Below are positions 33,813-43,209 of a DNA stretch of 64,000 nt, one piece after another. Position 1 is the first letter of the stretch, and the number at the start of each line of letters is the position of its first letter. Location of the stretch: the NCBI RefSeq assembly GCF_025567165.1, contig NZ_JAOQKC010000017.1, positions 1-64,000 on the forward strand, read 5' to 3'. The notes beneath the pieces were generated by a model. It saw only the letters and a list, made by a program, of their open reading frames with translations. It was not told the origin of the DNA and ran no database searches. A program made the position numbers and the translations under genes. The DNA is from Laedolimicola ammoniilytica. GTDB lineage: Bacteria; Bacillota; Clostridia; Lachnospirales; Lachnospiraceae.

Positions 33813-34815
33813 GTTCCGCTTCCTTCTCTTCCTCCACAGAAGCCCGTTTCGCCCGCACCAGCATGGCGCGCAGCTCACAGAGCTCATAGGTCAGCCGTTT
33901 CCAGCCCCGACGCATACAGAAATGAATCATCTGATAATCCAGGGCCTTAAGCGCCGCGTTCGCTCCCGCGCTGTGGAGTTCCGCGTCCCGGCAATACCGA
34001 TCTATCACTTCCAGTTTTTCCTTTTTTGTCCGCTCTTCATCAAAGGGCAGGCCCTCCACGTCGTCCAGCACATCCTGAATCAGGCGCGCGTTGATGACGC
34101 CGCTCTCATCCTCATGGCCCGCCAGCTCCCGGTAAAAATCGCTGGTCTCCCGCCAGATGCACTTGGCCAGGGCCAGCCGATTCTCCCGTTTCTGGGAGGA
34201 CAGGCTCTCCCCGGTCTCGTCCTGCATATAATGGCAGAGCGGAGCCTTGACCAGCGCGATGCCGTCCGTCTTCCGCAGATAATCCAGGTTAAACAGCAGA
34301 TCCTCGCCCAGACTTAAGGACTCGTCAAACCGGCCCGCCAGTTCCCGCTTGTAAAGCTTGTTCCAGGGCATATTTAAAAACCCCTGGCCGTAGAGCGCCA
34401 GAAAATTTTCCTCGCCGTTCTGCCCCGGCACCTCCGGAATCCGAATCACGTCTCTTCCCTGATAGTGATGGTGGAAGCCGCAGATGGCGATGTCGCCCTC
34501 CCCGATTCCGTCCAGCAGCTTCTCCACCATATCCGGCTCCACATAATCATCGCTGTCCGTGAAAATCAGGTACTCTCCCTTCGCTTCCCGAATCCCTGCG
34601 TTCCGGGCGGAGGACACGCCTCCGTTCTCCTTGTGAATCACCCGGATCCGCGCGTCATGCCCGGCCAGCTCCCTGCAGAGCTCCCCGGATCCGTCCGGCG
34701 AACCGTCATCCACCAGAAGAATTTCCAGATCCGCTGCGGTCTGATTTTGCAGGCTCTCCACACAGCGCGTCAGCGTGTCTCTGCTCTTGTATACCGGTAC
34801 AATTATACTTACCAT
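33805..34815 (-). CDS. GT2 family glycosyltransferase
   Basis: A 336-residue GT-A enzyme with IIVPVYKSRDTLTRCVESL, VDDGSPDGSGELC and FTDSDDYVEPDMV. The ATG follows GAGGGGATTGCA, 23 bp after the flippase gene. The C-terminal third (EERTKKEKLEVIDRYC) is helical and not shared with the other two GT2 proteins, so acceptor specificity probably differs. Confidence 0.87.
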   Translation of the reverse strand: MVSIIVPVYKSRDTLTRCVESLQNQTAADLEILLVDDGSPDGSGELCRELAGHDARIRVIHKENGGVSSARNAGIREAKGEYLIFTDSDDYVEPDMVEKLLDGIGEGDIAICGFHHHYQGRDVIRIPEVPGQNGEENFLALYGQGFLNMPWNKLYKRELAGRFDESLSLGEDLLFNLDYLRKTDGIALVKAPLCHYMQDETGESLSSQKRENRLALAKCIWRETSDFYRELAGHEDESGVINARLIQDVLDDVEGLPFDEERTKKEKLEVIDRYCRDAELHSAGANAALKALDYQMIHFCMRRGWKRLTYELCELRAMLVRAKRASVEEEKEAEHE

Positions 34816-34838
34816 TGCAATCCCCTCTCACAACTCGG

Positions 34839-36365
34839 TTATTTTCTTACCAGTTTACTACGAATCAGGTTCAGGACCATCTGCCGCTCGGAAGCGCGCA
34901 GAACCACAAAGAAATTCACCACCAGCGCCAGGATACCGGACGCGATCCCCACCGCGAACAGCTTCACCCAGCCGTCGATGGTAAAAAACAGCTCAAAGGG
35001 CAGCACCACCAGACAAATCAGCCCGATGGACACCAGTCCCATAAAAATATCTCCGTAAAAGGTATACCATTTCACCTGCAGACAGCGCGCCGCGTACAGG
35101 GGCGTAAAAATCAGATTCCGCAGGATACCGTATACCATGCTCACGCCCACGATGGCGTACATTCCCAGCTCCGTGGTCTCCAACAGCACGAACACTGTGG
35201 CTACCGTCAGGGCGCCGCTTCCCACGATCACCAGGGAATTCAGCTTCACCCGCTTGGTAATCAGAAATACATGGTACAGCACCTGGATACTGGCGCTCAC
35301 AAACAGAGTACCCACATTCAGCATAGCCAGAATATAGAGCTCTCTGGCATTCTGGGTTCTGCCCACCCACAGCTCAAAAAAGTTTCTGCCGAACACAGTC
35401 AGAAAGGCGATGGGAATGCTGATGATAAAAATCATAATGCGGTCTGCACTGGAAATAATTTCCAAAAGCTGCTTTTTGTCCTCTTTTGCATAGGCAATCG
35501 TCATCTGCGGATTGAAAACGCCCGCGATGGTTCCCATCAGGTTCGAAATCACCTCCGGAATCTGGGTGGAGATGGAAATCGTCGTCATGGCCGCGGAGCT
35601 CACCATAATATTGGCAATGGACGTATTCAGGCCGTCCAGCAGCAGCTGGCCCAGACGCGTCACCGAATTCCAGGCTCCCAGGGAGACCAGCTCCCAGATC
35701 TTGCTCCAGCGGAAATCCCGGAGCCGAAGCTTCATTTCCGGCAGAAGCTTTCTCGTAAAGGTCAGGTTCGCGATGGCCTGAATCACGGTGGAGCAGACCG
35801 ACGCGCAGCCCACGTAAAACAGATAGGGCTTAAAGCACAGATAGCAGACCGACAGCACCGCCAGACGCGTCAGCTCGCCCAGAATCGTGGAAATAGAGCT
35901 CAATTCCAGCCGATCCTTACTGTAGGAAGCCACACTGAATACGCTGGTCACAATGCTGATCAGGAAATTCAGAAAGATAAAGAAAAACAGCATCTGAATA
36001 TCCGTCACGCTGGCTGTCTCCGGTATCTGGAAAATTCTTCCTATATACAGTACCACGAAGAGGGCCGGGAGCATGAAAACCACCGCCATCAGCACATTGG
36101 CAAAGAAGACCGATGAGAAATACTCCTCCGCCTCCTGCTGCTCGTTCCGGTGAATCCGGATGGTAATGAAGCGGCTGGCCATGGTATTCAGGGCTGACAC
36201 CACGATCTGCGCCGCCGACACAAACTTATTGGCGATGTCCGTAAACCCGTAGGCATTGGGGATCATCGCCTCGATGACCGGCACCAGCACGAAGCCCAGG
36301 AGCATATTGACTCCGAAGGCCAGCAGCTGGGCCGTCATATTGATCGCTACTCGTTTTTTATTCAT
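34839..36365 (-). CDS. Polysaccharide flippase (Wzx/MATE-MVF superfamily)
   Basis: A 508-residue membrane protein with about 12-14 segments, long enough for a Wzx-type lipid-linked oligosaccharide exporter. Typical features are the N-terminal AINMTAQLLAFGVNMLLGFVLVPVI helix and a repeated 6+6 helix plan. It sits upstream of three GT2 genes, which is the usual capsule or exopolysaccharide arrangement. No Wzy polymerase is recognisable here; the DUF2142-type protein encoded next could fill a related role. The ATG follows GGAGAATAGT. Confidence 0.88.
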   Translation of the reverse strand: MNKKRVAINMTAQLLAFGVNMLLGFVLVPVIEAMIPNAYGFTDIANKFVSAAQIVVSALNTMASRFITIRIHRNEQQEAEEYFSSVFFANVLMAVVFMLPALFVVLYIGRIFQIPETASVTDIQMLFFFIFLNFLISIVTSVFSVASYSKDRLELSSISTILGELTRLAVLSVCYLCFKPYLFYVGCASVCSTVIQAIANLTFTRKLLPEMKLRLRDFRWSKIWELVSLGAWNSVTRLGQLLLDGLNTSIANIMVSSAAMTTISISTQIPEVISNLMGTIAGVFNPQMTIAYAKEDKKQLLEIISSADRIMIFIISIPIAFLTVFGRNFFELWVGRTQNARELYILAMLNVGTLFVSASIQVLYHVFLITKRVKLNSLVIVGSGALTVATVFVLLETTELGMYAIVGVSMVYGILRNLIFTPLYAARCLQVKWYTFYGDIFMGLVSIGLICLVVLPFELFFTIDGWVKLFAVGIASGILALVVNFFVVLRASERQMVLNLIRSKLVRK

Positions 36366-36393
36366 ACTATTCTCCAGAGCGCTGTGCTGTTTC

Positions 36394-39108
36394 CTACAGA
36401 ATCAACACCGCTTTAATCAGGTAGATGACCGTCAGAAGCTGTCCCACCAGGCCCGCGTACATCAGGCCCTTTTTCGCAGAACCCTTCCAGGTCAGGCGGC
36501 CGTTCCGAAGCAACAGCATCAGGGCCGGCATAAAGGGGATGAAATAACGTCCCTGCACGCCCTCGATGGAAATGTGATCCCGGGGCGTCCAGGTCAGCAG
36601 CATGCCCGCCAGAATCACGCCCGCGCAGGCCGCGCAGACCAAAGCAATCCACCATTTCTGGCCGATCCGCACATACTGGGGCTCGTCCTTCTGCCGCATG
36701 GCCGACAGCACCAGCAGCAGCCAGAACAGCATGGGAATCACTTCCGATATCTCAATTTCCACCCAGCCCATCTTCTGTCCCACCAGGGACATCAGGTAAA
36801 AGGAGATCTTATCCGCCACGGTATTGGCCATCACACGAATCAGCTCCAGCGGCTGGGACAGGAAATAGCCCAGCGTGTAAGCGGAGGTCGTGGAAGAACC
36901 CACGGTGGCCGTGGCCTCTGTGGTGGTCGCGATGTAATTGACCGCCACGGCGTTCTTATTCAGGAACGCCAGCACCGGCAGCAGACACAGGCACAGGATA
37001 CAGAAGCCCCGCTTTCCTCTTCCGCCGAACTGCTTCGCCGGGATCAGAAGGGCCAGCAGCGCCAGCGGCAGATAGACGCCGCTCTTTCCGTAGATCATCA
37101 CGATGCTTAAGATACCCATCACCAGGATTTCTCCCGGCTTCGCCGGTTCTTCCCGGTAAGCCAGCGCGATGCAATAGCAGATAAACAGGAAAATCACGCC
37201 TGTAATCACCGCGTCATAGGAGAAGGAGGTACACTGCTGCAGATTCATGGGCAGAATCGCCAGCAGGAACAGGGTAATCTTTCCGAAGGGCAGCTTCTTC
37301 ATGCCGAAATACGTCATCAGGGCAAAGAACAGAAGGCTGCACCACCGGGCCAACAGCAGCATCGGCACCGTTCCCAGATGCAAAAGCCGCGCCAGGCTCA
37401 TGCCCAGGATGGCCGGCAGATACACCACCATCGGCGCGTCCGTCACAGAGGTGGCGTCCGCCTCCACCAGACGGTCGTCCTGCACCATCGTAAACAGGCC
37501 GTCATAGATATTCTTATAATTTTCCAGACTAGGCTCGGATGTGAAGGTCAGCTCCGCGTCGTCCGCCCGCTTATAGCACTTGTTTTCTCCGGCGGATTCA
37601 ATCCCCAGAAGGGTATTGGACTGTCGGTAGGTCATGTCGATATGATAAGACTCGTCCGGCGTCATATAGGGCGTAATCAGGAAATTATACAGCACGCCCA
37701 GGCAGAGAATCGTGAAGAGAAAGACCCGCTCGATTCTCGTCTTCCGGATAAAGACCAGATAATAAAAGCCTGCGCACATGATTTCCGCAAAAAGGAACAT
37801 GCCAAAGAAATATTTCTTCAGGAACAGGTTAAAATAGGTGTGCGCGTTCATGCTGAGGCGTCTCGTACTTTCCACGCCGTTCACGTACAGCGCATTGTCC
37901 TCATAATAGCCCTCCGGCGTCACAATCACGGACAGGCCGGAATCCAGAAGCTCTTCTGAGAAATGCAGCTTCACCTCATAGGTGTGTCCCTTACTATCCG
38001 TCTGGGACTTGTCGAAAATCAGGCCCATATACTGGCCGTCCAGCAGCCCTGCCCCATTGATATCCGCCGCGCAGAGCAGCGTTCCCCGGGTCGATAAGTC
38101 GGCGTCCTCGCCGGACGCGGCCGCCTCTGTCACATCGTAGACCTCCGCGTGAATCGTACCCTCACCTGTGAAATCCACGCCCAGATCCATCCGGACGCCG
38201 AGACCCACCAGCTGGTTCTCCTCTGTAGTGTAATACTGGGTCAGATCCTGCGTATCAGCAGTCACGGGCAGCAGCTCATGGTTGTCCTTCATGACCACTT
38301 CCCGGTGGGTGCTGTTCATGGCTTTCCGGATCTGTACGTCGTACACGTATAGGAACAGAAGCGCCGTGATAAAGAGCAGCAGCCCGAGCCCCAGAAGCTT
38401 CTGATATCGCCGGAAGAATCTCTTTGCGGTCTCCGAAAGCTTCGCCAGCTTCTCCCTGCGGGCCGAAGCCCGTTGTCCGGTCTCTTCCTTCTCTGTCCCG
38501 CCTGCCACCAGGAAAAACATGGCTCCCAGCAGCGCCAGCATCAGCGTGGTCAGAAACGGCTTTTTCACATAATGTACCTGAGTCCGGTATACCGCGTTGA
38601 AAATCAGATTCTTCTCCAGCGCCTGTCCGTCCTCGTAGGAGGTTCCCGCCGTCTCCGTCTCTGTGTTGAGCCAGATATAGGGACCTTCCTCTATATTTTT
38701 TCCGGTAATCACCACCGTAATCGCCTGATTCACCGGCTCATTTTCAAAATCCACACCCCAGAAGCCCTCGGCTCCCAGATCCTTCAGATCATAGACCGCG
38801 TCCGCCAGCAGTTCCTGCGTATCGGAATCATAGGCCGCGATCTCAATCTCGCCACGGGTCAGCACCCCGCCGTCTGCCGTAAAATAAAAAGAAAGCTGGC
38901 TTAACGCCTGGGCATCCGTCAGGTATTCAAATCTCAGCTCTGTCTTATCTGTAATTGCTTCCGTCTTCAGTTTCAGGGAAGGCTTTCCAATTCCTTCCAG
39001 TCCCCTCGATTCCAGTCTGTCATGGGGCATAAGGACAGACACGGCAAAATAGAGTATGCAGAGTACTGCATACCCTACTGCCCATTTTCTCCTATTCTCC
39101 AAGTCCAC
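36394..39108 (-). CDS. DUF2142-like large membrane protein (GT-C-type fold)
   Basis: A 904-residue protein. An N-terminal extracytoplasmic sandwich domain lies between two helices. A middle domain of similar type follows, then a block of about nine membrane segments containing ITPYMTPDESYHIDMTYRQSN. The acidic-residue-plus-His motif at a loop end is typical of DUF2142/GT-C proteins. LQQCTSFSYDAVITGVIF follows. It probably transfers a sugar from a lipid carrier or polymerises glycan units. The start is GTG at 39106-39108, overlapping the ptsH stop by 17 bp; a TTG two codons later has better ribosome-site spacing. Confidence 0.78.
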   Translation of the reverse strand: MDLENRRKWAVGYAVLCILYFAVSVLMPHDRLESRGLEGIGKPSLKLKTEAITDKTELRFEYLTDAQALSQLSFYFTADGGVLTRGEIEIAAYDSDTQELLADAVYDLKDLGAEGFWGVDFENEPVNQAITVVITGKNIEEGPYIWLNTETETAGTSYEDGQALEKNLIFNAVYRTQVHYVKKPFLTTLMLALLGAMFFLVAGGTEKEETGQRASARREKLAKLSETAKRFFRRYQKLLGLGLLLFITALLFLYVYDVQIRKAMNSTHREVVMKDNHELLPVTADTQDLTQYYTTEENQLVGLGVRMDLGVDFTGEGTIHAEVYDVTEAAASGEDADLSTRGTLLCAADINGAGLLDGQYMGLIFDKSQTDSKGHTYEVKLHFSEELLDSGLSVIVTPEGYYEDNALYVNGVESTRRLSMNAHTYFNLFLKKYFFGMFLFAEIMCAGFYYLVFIRKTRIERVFLFTILCLGVLYNFLITPYMTPDESYHIDMTYRQSNTLLGIESAGENKCYKRADDAELTFTSEPSLENYKNIYDGLFTMVQDDRLVEADATSVTDAPMVVYLPAILGMSLARLLHLGTVPMLLLARWCSLLFFALMTYFGMKKLPFGKITLFLLAILPMNLQQCTSFSYDAVITGVIFLFICYCIALAYREEPAKPGEILVMGILSIVMIYGKSGVYLPLALLALLIPAKQFGGRGKRGFCILCLCLLPVLAFLNKNAVAVNYIATTTEATATVGSSTTSAYTLGYFLSQPLELIRVMANTVADKISFYLMSLVGQKMGWVEIEISEVIPMLFWLLLVLSAMRQKDEPQYVRIGQKWWIALVCAACAGVILAGMLLTWTPRDHISIEGVQGRYFIPFMPALMLLLRNGRLTWKGSAKKGLMYAGLVGQLLTVIYLIKAVLIL

Positions 39109-39355
39109 TCTCCACAGCCTCTACCATTGCGGTCAGAGCTTCTTTTTCGTCCGCGCCCTCGCAGTGAAACTCGATCTCATCGCCGGATTTCACGCAGGCT
39201 CCCAGTACGCTTAAGACACTCTTCGCGTTGGCCGTCGTGTGACCGAAGGTGAAGGTCACTGCCGAGCGGAACTGCATTGCTGTCTTGCAGAGGATGCCTG
39301 CCGGACGTAAATGTAATCCTGTCGGATTGGTGATCGTTACTTTTTGACTTACCAT
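39092..39355 (-). CDS. ptsH: Phosphocarrier protein HPr
   Basis: An 87-residue HPr with the active-site histidine at exactly position 15 (TGLHLRPAG) and the regulatory serine at 46 (NAKSVLSVLG). It carries phosphate from enzyme I to sugar PTS components, and Ser46 phosphorylation links it to CcpA repression. His15 excludes the Crh paralogue. It follows cdaR by 17 bp rather than standing with ptsI, and its end overlaps a glycan gene, an unusual neighbourhood. The ATG follows GGGAGGCAGACAGC. Confidence 0.9.
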   Translation of the reverse strand: MVSQKVTITNPTGLHLRPAGILCKTAMQFRSAVTFTFGHTTANAKSVLSVLGACVKSGDEIEFHCEGADEKEALTAMVEAVESGLGE

Positions 39356-39372
39356 GCTGTCTGCCTCCCGTT

Positions 39373-40884
39373 CTACTCTGTTTTGGTGTCGCTTTTTTTA
39401 TTCTCTCCCACTGTGTCCCCGGCTGTACTGCTGCTGCCTGAGGACTCTGCGGTGTTGTTACCTGTGGTATTGCTGCCGGTACTGTCGCTGCCGCTTCCCG
39501 TGCCGGTCGTACCGGTTCCGGTGCTGCTATTGCTGTTCCCGGCCGTGCTGCTTCCGGAGCTGCCCGTGGTACTGCCGCTGCTATCCGTACTGTCGGAGCT
39601 GCCCGTGTTCTTATCTTTCTCCGAAGATGTGCTGCCGGCTTTCACCAGCTCAAAAGCCACCTCCGTCTCCTGCACCAGACTGTATGTACTGTCCGGAAAC
39701 GTCACGCTCAAAGCCGCCGTATAGCTTCCGGCTTTGGAATATTCTTCCAGGTTCAGAGACAGGGCCACATCGTCCGCCTTCAGGCTTTCCAGCTCCGCCA
39801 CGGGAGCGCTGACGGAGATCTCCACGGTCTCTGTGTCACCGAAGTCCACCTCATAGCCTTTGGGCACATTCTGCACGCCGATCCTGCCCACCGGAATCTC
39901 CAGGGTCTTCTCCTGGTTCTTCTCAATCTCCACGCTGACGGCCACAGTCGCATCTGCCTCGTCCGCCAGCCGGATGCCATCCGGCAGATACTGGGTAATA
40001 TCCAGGGTCTGCTGCGTGCTCTCCGTCAGGCCGTCGATATTCAGGGCTTCATCCGGAATTGCAATGGCTGTTACCTGGCTGATCTTTTCCGAAGATCCCG
40101 CTATCTTCACCGTCTCCGGCTTGTAGGAAATGGTTCCCAGGTTGTAGCCGTCCGCCGGTGTGCCCGTATGTCCGATGGTCAGGGACACGGTTTTGGTACG
40201 GAGCATGGTGATGGTCACATCCATGCCGTCCGTCTTTCCGGTGTATTCCAGATAGGTGGTATCCACTGCCTCGCCGTCGCTGTTCAGCACGTTCAGCTTG
40301 CCGTGGATCGTCCGGTCGGAGTTGACGCCGGTGGTCTTGATCTCCACCTCCACCCGCTTGATCTTCGCAATCACAGAAGCCGGGCCGTTGATCTGAATCA
40401 GGCTCTGTTCCGGAAGGGCTGCGCCGATCATGTAGCCGTCCGCCACCTTGCCGTTCTGCTTCACCACCACGTTAAACTGCTCGGATGCCGCGTCTTCCAC
40501 GCTGATTACCACATTTTCGCGGCTCATATTGATATCCGCAGTCCGGATATTCTTATTGCTGCAGCTGACCTCGATACCTACCAGGTCGTTGTACTTGATA
40601 CTCTTCTGCATATCGGCTGTCGCCGTGAAATCTTCGATATTCAGATCCCGGAGAATGGATTTCTTTCCCCAGACCCGCAGGCTGATGACGTCGCTTCCAT
40701 CCTCGATCTTATATACCTTTCCCTGATCGGTAACTACATTTTCATTGAGCATGGTGACCTGAACCGGTGAAAAATCCCTGTATGTATAGGGATCGTCAAT
40801 ATTCATGACAACCAGCCAGAGCATAATGGCCGCAACCACGGAAAGGAGCTTGAGCGTCAGGTTATTTGTCAGCATTTTCTTCAT
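39373..40884 (-). CDS. cdaR: CdaR (YbbR-domain regulator of CdaA)
   Basis: A 503-residue protein. One N-terminal membrane helix (LTLKLLSVVAAIMLWLVVMNI) is followed by about four YbbR domains of 80-90 residues, ending near residue 408. CdaR binds and modulates the diadenylate cyclase CdaA, encoded just upstream with a 23-bp overlap. The last 95 or so residues are a low-complexity Ser/Thr/Gly/Asn tail, outside the membrane by topology, which standard CdaR proteins lack. It could be a wall-spanning spacer. GlmM, the usual third partner gene, is not next to it. Confidence 0.9.
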   Translation of the reverse strand: MKKMLTNNLTLKLLSVVAAIMLWLVVMNIDDPYTYRDFSPVQVTMLNENVVTDQGKVYKIEDGSDVISLRVWGKKSILRDLNIEDFTATADMQKSIKYNDLVGIEVSCSNKNIRTADINMSRENVVISVEDAASEQFNVVVKQNGKVADGYMIGAALPEQSLIQINGPASVIAKIKRVEVEIKTTGVNSDRTIHGKLNVLNSDGEAVDTTYLEYTGKTDGMDVTITMLRTKTVSLTIGHTGTPADGYNLGTISYKPETVKIAGSSEKISQVTAIAIPDEALNIDGLTESTQQTLDITQYLPDGIRLADEADATVAVSVEIEKNQEKTLEIPVGRIGVQNVPKGYEVDFGDTETVEISVSAPVAELESLKADDVALSLNLEEYSKAGSYTAALSVTFPDSTYSLVQETEVAFELVKAGSTSSEKDKNTGSSDSTDSSGSTTGSSGSSTAGNSNSSTGTGTTGTGSGSDSTGSNTTGNNTAESSGSSSTAGDTVGENKKSDTKTE

Positions 40885-41740
40885 GCTTTTTCACCCGTCC
40901 TTTCCATAATCTGAATCTGCCCGTATCCTGGGCCTTATCCTGTGCTGCCACCAGCTGGGCCCGGAGATCGTCCTGAGTCAGATTGCGCTTGATATCGCCT
41001 TCCATGGCCACTGACACGGCTCCGGTCTCCTCAGACACCACGATGGTCAGGGAATCGGTCACCTCGCTGATTCCCACAGCCGCCCGGTGCCGGGTTCCCA
41101 GCTCCTTGCTCAGGAACAGGTTGTCGGACAGCGGCAGATAGCAGGTAGCCGACACGATCCGGTCGCCGCGGATAATCACCGCGCCGTCATGCAGCGGCGT
41201 ATTTTTTTCAAAGATATTAATCAGAAGCTGACTGGTAATCACAGAATCCAGCGTAATGCCGGTCCGCTCATACTCGTTCAGCGGCGTCTTCTTCTCTATG
41301 ACAATCAATGCGCCGGTCTTTACCTTGGCCATCTCAAAGACTGCTTTTACCAGCTCATTGACCGTCTTGTCACTGAATCTGGCCTCCGTCTCCTTCGAAC
41401 TGTCGAAGTTGAACACCGAGCTGATGATATTCTGGCGTCCCAGCTGCTCCAGCGCCTTTCGAAGCTCTGGCTGGAATACGATCACCAGAGCGGTAATTCC
41501 CAGGCTGAAGATGTTCTTACCCAGCCACAGGATCGTATTCAGGCGGAAAGCCCAGGCCACGAAGATGAAAACCAGAAGCACTGCAAAGCCCTTCAGAAGC
41601 ACCCAGGCCCTGGTCTTCTTGATCCACACCATGATTTCATACAGCAGAAAAGACAGTATAATCACATCCAGCAGATCATTCCAGTGGATGGTATTAAAGG
41701 ATACATATTGATTGATGAAGTTCCAGATTGAACTGTGCAC
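40862..41740 (-). CDS. cdaA: Diadenylate cyclase CdaA
   Basis: A 292-residue enzyme with three N-terminal membrane helices and a DisA_N cyclase domain. The catalytic motifs are intact: DGA at 185-187 (PLHDGAVII) and RHR at 217-219 (GTRHRAA). It makes c-di-AMP, which governs potassium and osmotic balance and wall integrity. The start codon is GTG (41738-41740). The gene lies 30 bp downstream of a conserved membrane-protein gene and overlaps cdaR. Confidence 0.95.
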   Translation of the reverse strand: MHSSIWNFINQYVSFNTIHWNDLLDVIILSFLLYEIMVWIKKTRAWVLLKGFAVLLVFIFVAWAFRLNTILWLGKNIFSLGITALVIVFQPELRKALEQLGRQNIISSVFNFDSSKETEARFSDKTVNELVKAVFEMAKVKTGALIVIEKKTPLNEYERTGITLDSVITSQLLINIFEKNTPLHDGAVIIRGDRIVSATCYLPLSDNLFLSKELGTRHRAAVGISEVTDSLTIVVSEETGAVSVAMEGDIKRNLTQDDLRAQLVAAQDKAQDTGRFRLWKGRVKKHEENADK

Positions 41741-41770
41741 GTTTTCACATCCTCTCTGCCGCGGCGTAGC

Positions 41771-42742
41771 TTACCGTCTCGGCGAACTGCTTTTCTTTCT
41801 TCCGGAAGAAGTCTTCTTGTGTGTATTGATCTTTTTCACTTTCTTCTCCGAAACGGTGATGCTGATCTTCGGCACCGCCTTTACATAATAATAATACTCG
41901 TCATCTTCAAACTGTACATATTCCGTCCTGGTGTAATCCAGGCTGAATACCACAAGCTGCAGGATAAATGCCAGCACCGCGGATACCAGGCTGCCGACAA
42001 TCACCGCAATCAGTCTGGGAGAAATTCCCAGTACCAGGCTGCCGGCCAGAAGCACGATCACATCTGTCACAGCTCCGGCCACGATGGCAATGGTCCACGC
42101 GTGATCCACCGACATCCGGCGAATCATATAGACCACCACGATGGTCAGTGCAAAAGCCACCACGGTCAGAAGCATTTCCTTATTATTCAGTACATTATCC
42201 AGAAGATAGGTAATCTTCTCAGTCACAGTTCCGTTCTGGGTACCGCCCAGCATAGCTGTGTTCATGCCCAGATAGTGGAGCAGGAAGTAGACCACCGTGC
42301 CACAGGCCACCGGCACTGCCGCCGTGGGCGTCGCTGTCAGTCCCATGGCCAGCGGTACGACGTAGGGAATCTTCACCACAAAGGCAATGGGCGTCAGAAG
42401 CAGCAGATAGCCGTACTTGGGCGCTGTCCGGAAGAACAGCAGAAACATCACCGCGAATACCACGAAGGTGATGGCAAACACTTCGATGGAAAGGGCATAG
42501 GTGTGAAGCAGAATCAGAATCGCTCCGAACACCGCCGTCACATTGACCGGCAGGAAGGAACACAGAAGCGCCAGCACCAGGGAAATGCCCGGATTATCCA
42601 GCTTCTTCATAAAGCCCACATGACTGTTGATCAACAGAAAGGCCACCAGCGCCAGTATGAACTTCAACACCGGATAAAGATAGATATCATATTTGCTCAG
42701 AAATAATTTCGCTTTTTCTCTAATTTCCAGTAAGGTTTTCAT
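41771..42742 (-). CDS. Conserved membrane protein upstream of cdaA
   Basis: A 323-residue protein with about eight or nine membrane segments and a basic, serine-rich cytoplasmic tail (KKINTHKKTSSGRKKSSSPRR). I do not recognise a named family. The position directly upstream of cdaA-cdaR suggests a link to wall or c-di-AMP physiology, but nothing in the sequence proves it. The ATG follows GGAGCGGAAAGAC and overlaps the preceding gene by 23 bp. Confidence 0.7.
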   Translation of the reverse strand: MKTLLEIREKAKLFLSKYDIYLYPVLKFILALVAFLLINSHVGFMKKLDNPGISLVLALLCSFLPVNVTAVFGAILILLHTYALSIEVFAITFVVFAVMFLLFFRTAPKYGYLLLLTPIAFVVKIPYVVPLAMGLTATPTAAVPVACGTVVYFLLHYLGMNTAMLGGTQNGTVTEKITYLLDNVLNNKEMLLTVVAFALTIVVVYMIRRMSVDHAWTIAIVAGAVTDVIVLLAGSLVLGISPRLIAVIVGSLVSAVLAFILQLVVFSLDYTRTEYVQFEDDEYYYYVKAVPKISITVSEKKVKKINTHKKTSSGRKKSSSPRR

Positions 42743-43163
42743 GTCTTTCCGCTCCTTCTGCCGTAGTTCCGCCGCCTTCGGACTGGTAGATGTCCGATAT
42801 CCGCTTCAGGATATGATTGTAGGCCGCCAGCTTTTTCCGGTTTTCCTGATACCGGTTATGATATGTCAGATATTGGATAATCAGATATACCCCCAGAAGG
42901 CTCAGATACAGCAGCGCAAGGCCTTTTCCCATCGCAGCCAGATCCATCTTATGAAGGTTCGTCATCAGATATTCCATTTTATAAAAGGCCCAGAGACTCA
43001 CACACAGACAGAAAGCCACCGTGTAGGAGAACCACGCGCCTATCAGATGCAGACTGATATAGTCGCCCTTATAGAACCGGTTCATTTCCAGCGCTTTCTT
43101 TCCCTCGCCTGATTCGAAGGCTGCTGCTTTTGTCATAAGCCTGATTTTTTCTTCGTTTAGCAT
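42720..43163 (-). CDS. Small membrane protein of unknown function
   Basis: A 147-residue protein with two membrane segments (about residues 39-60 and 80-100), a cytoplasmic start rich in charged residues and a coiled-coil-like end (NRYQENRKKLAAYNHILKRISDIY). No family is recognised. It overlaps the next membrane-protein gene by 23 bp, so the two are likely translated and perhaps assembled together. The ATG follows AAGGGGTACTT. Confidence 0.7.
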   Translation of the reverse strand: MLNEEKIRLMTKAAAFESGEGKKALEMNRFYKGDYISLHLIGAWFSYTVAFCLCVSLWAFYKMEYLMTNLHKMDLAAMGKGLALLYLSLLGVYLIIQYLTYHNRYQENRKKLAAYNHILKRISDIYQSEGGGTTAEGAERHENLTGN

Positions 43164-43209
43164 AAGTACCCCTTATTATTCAATTCGAATCTAACTCAGT
43201 ATAGCATAT

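Noticed and set aside
34815..36116. 433-residue plus-strand frame
   Set aside because: It is antisense to the flippase gene, His/Gln/Arg-rich, and has no ribosome site or family signal.
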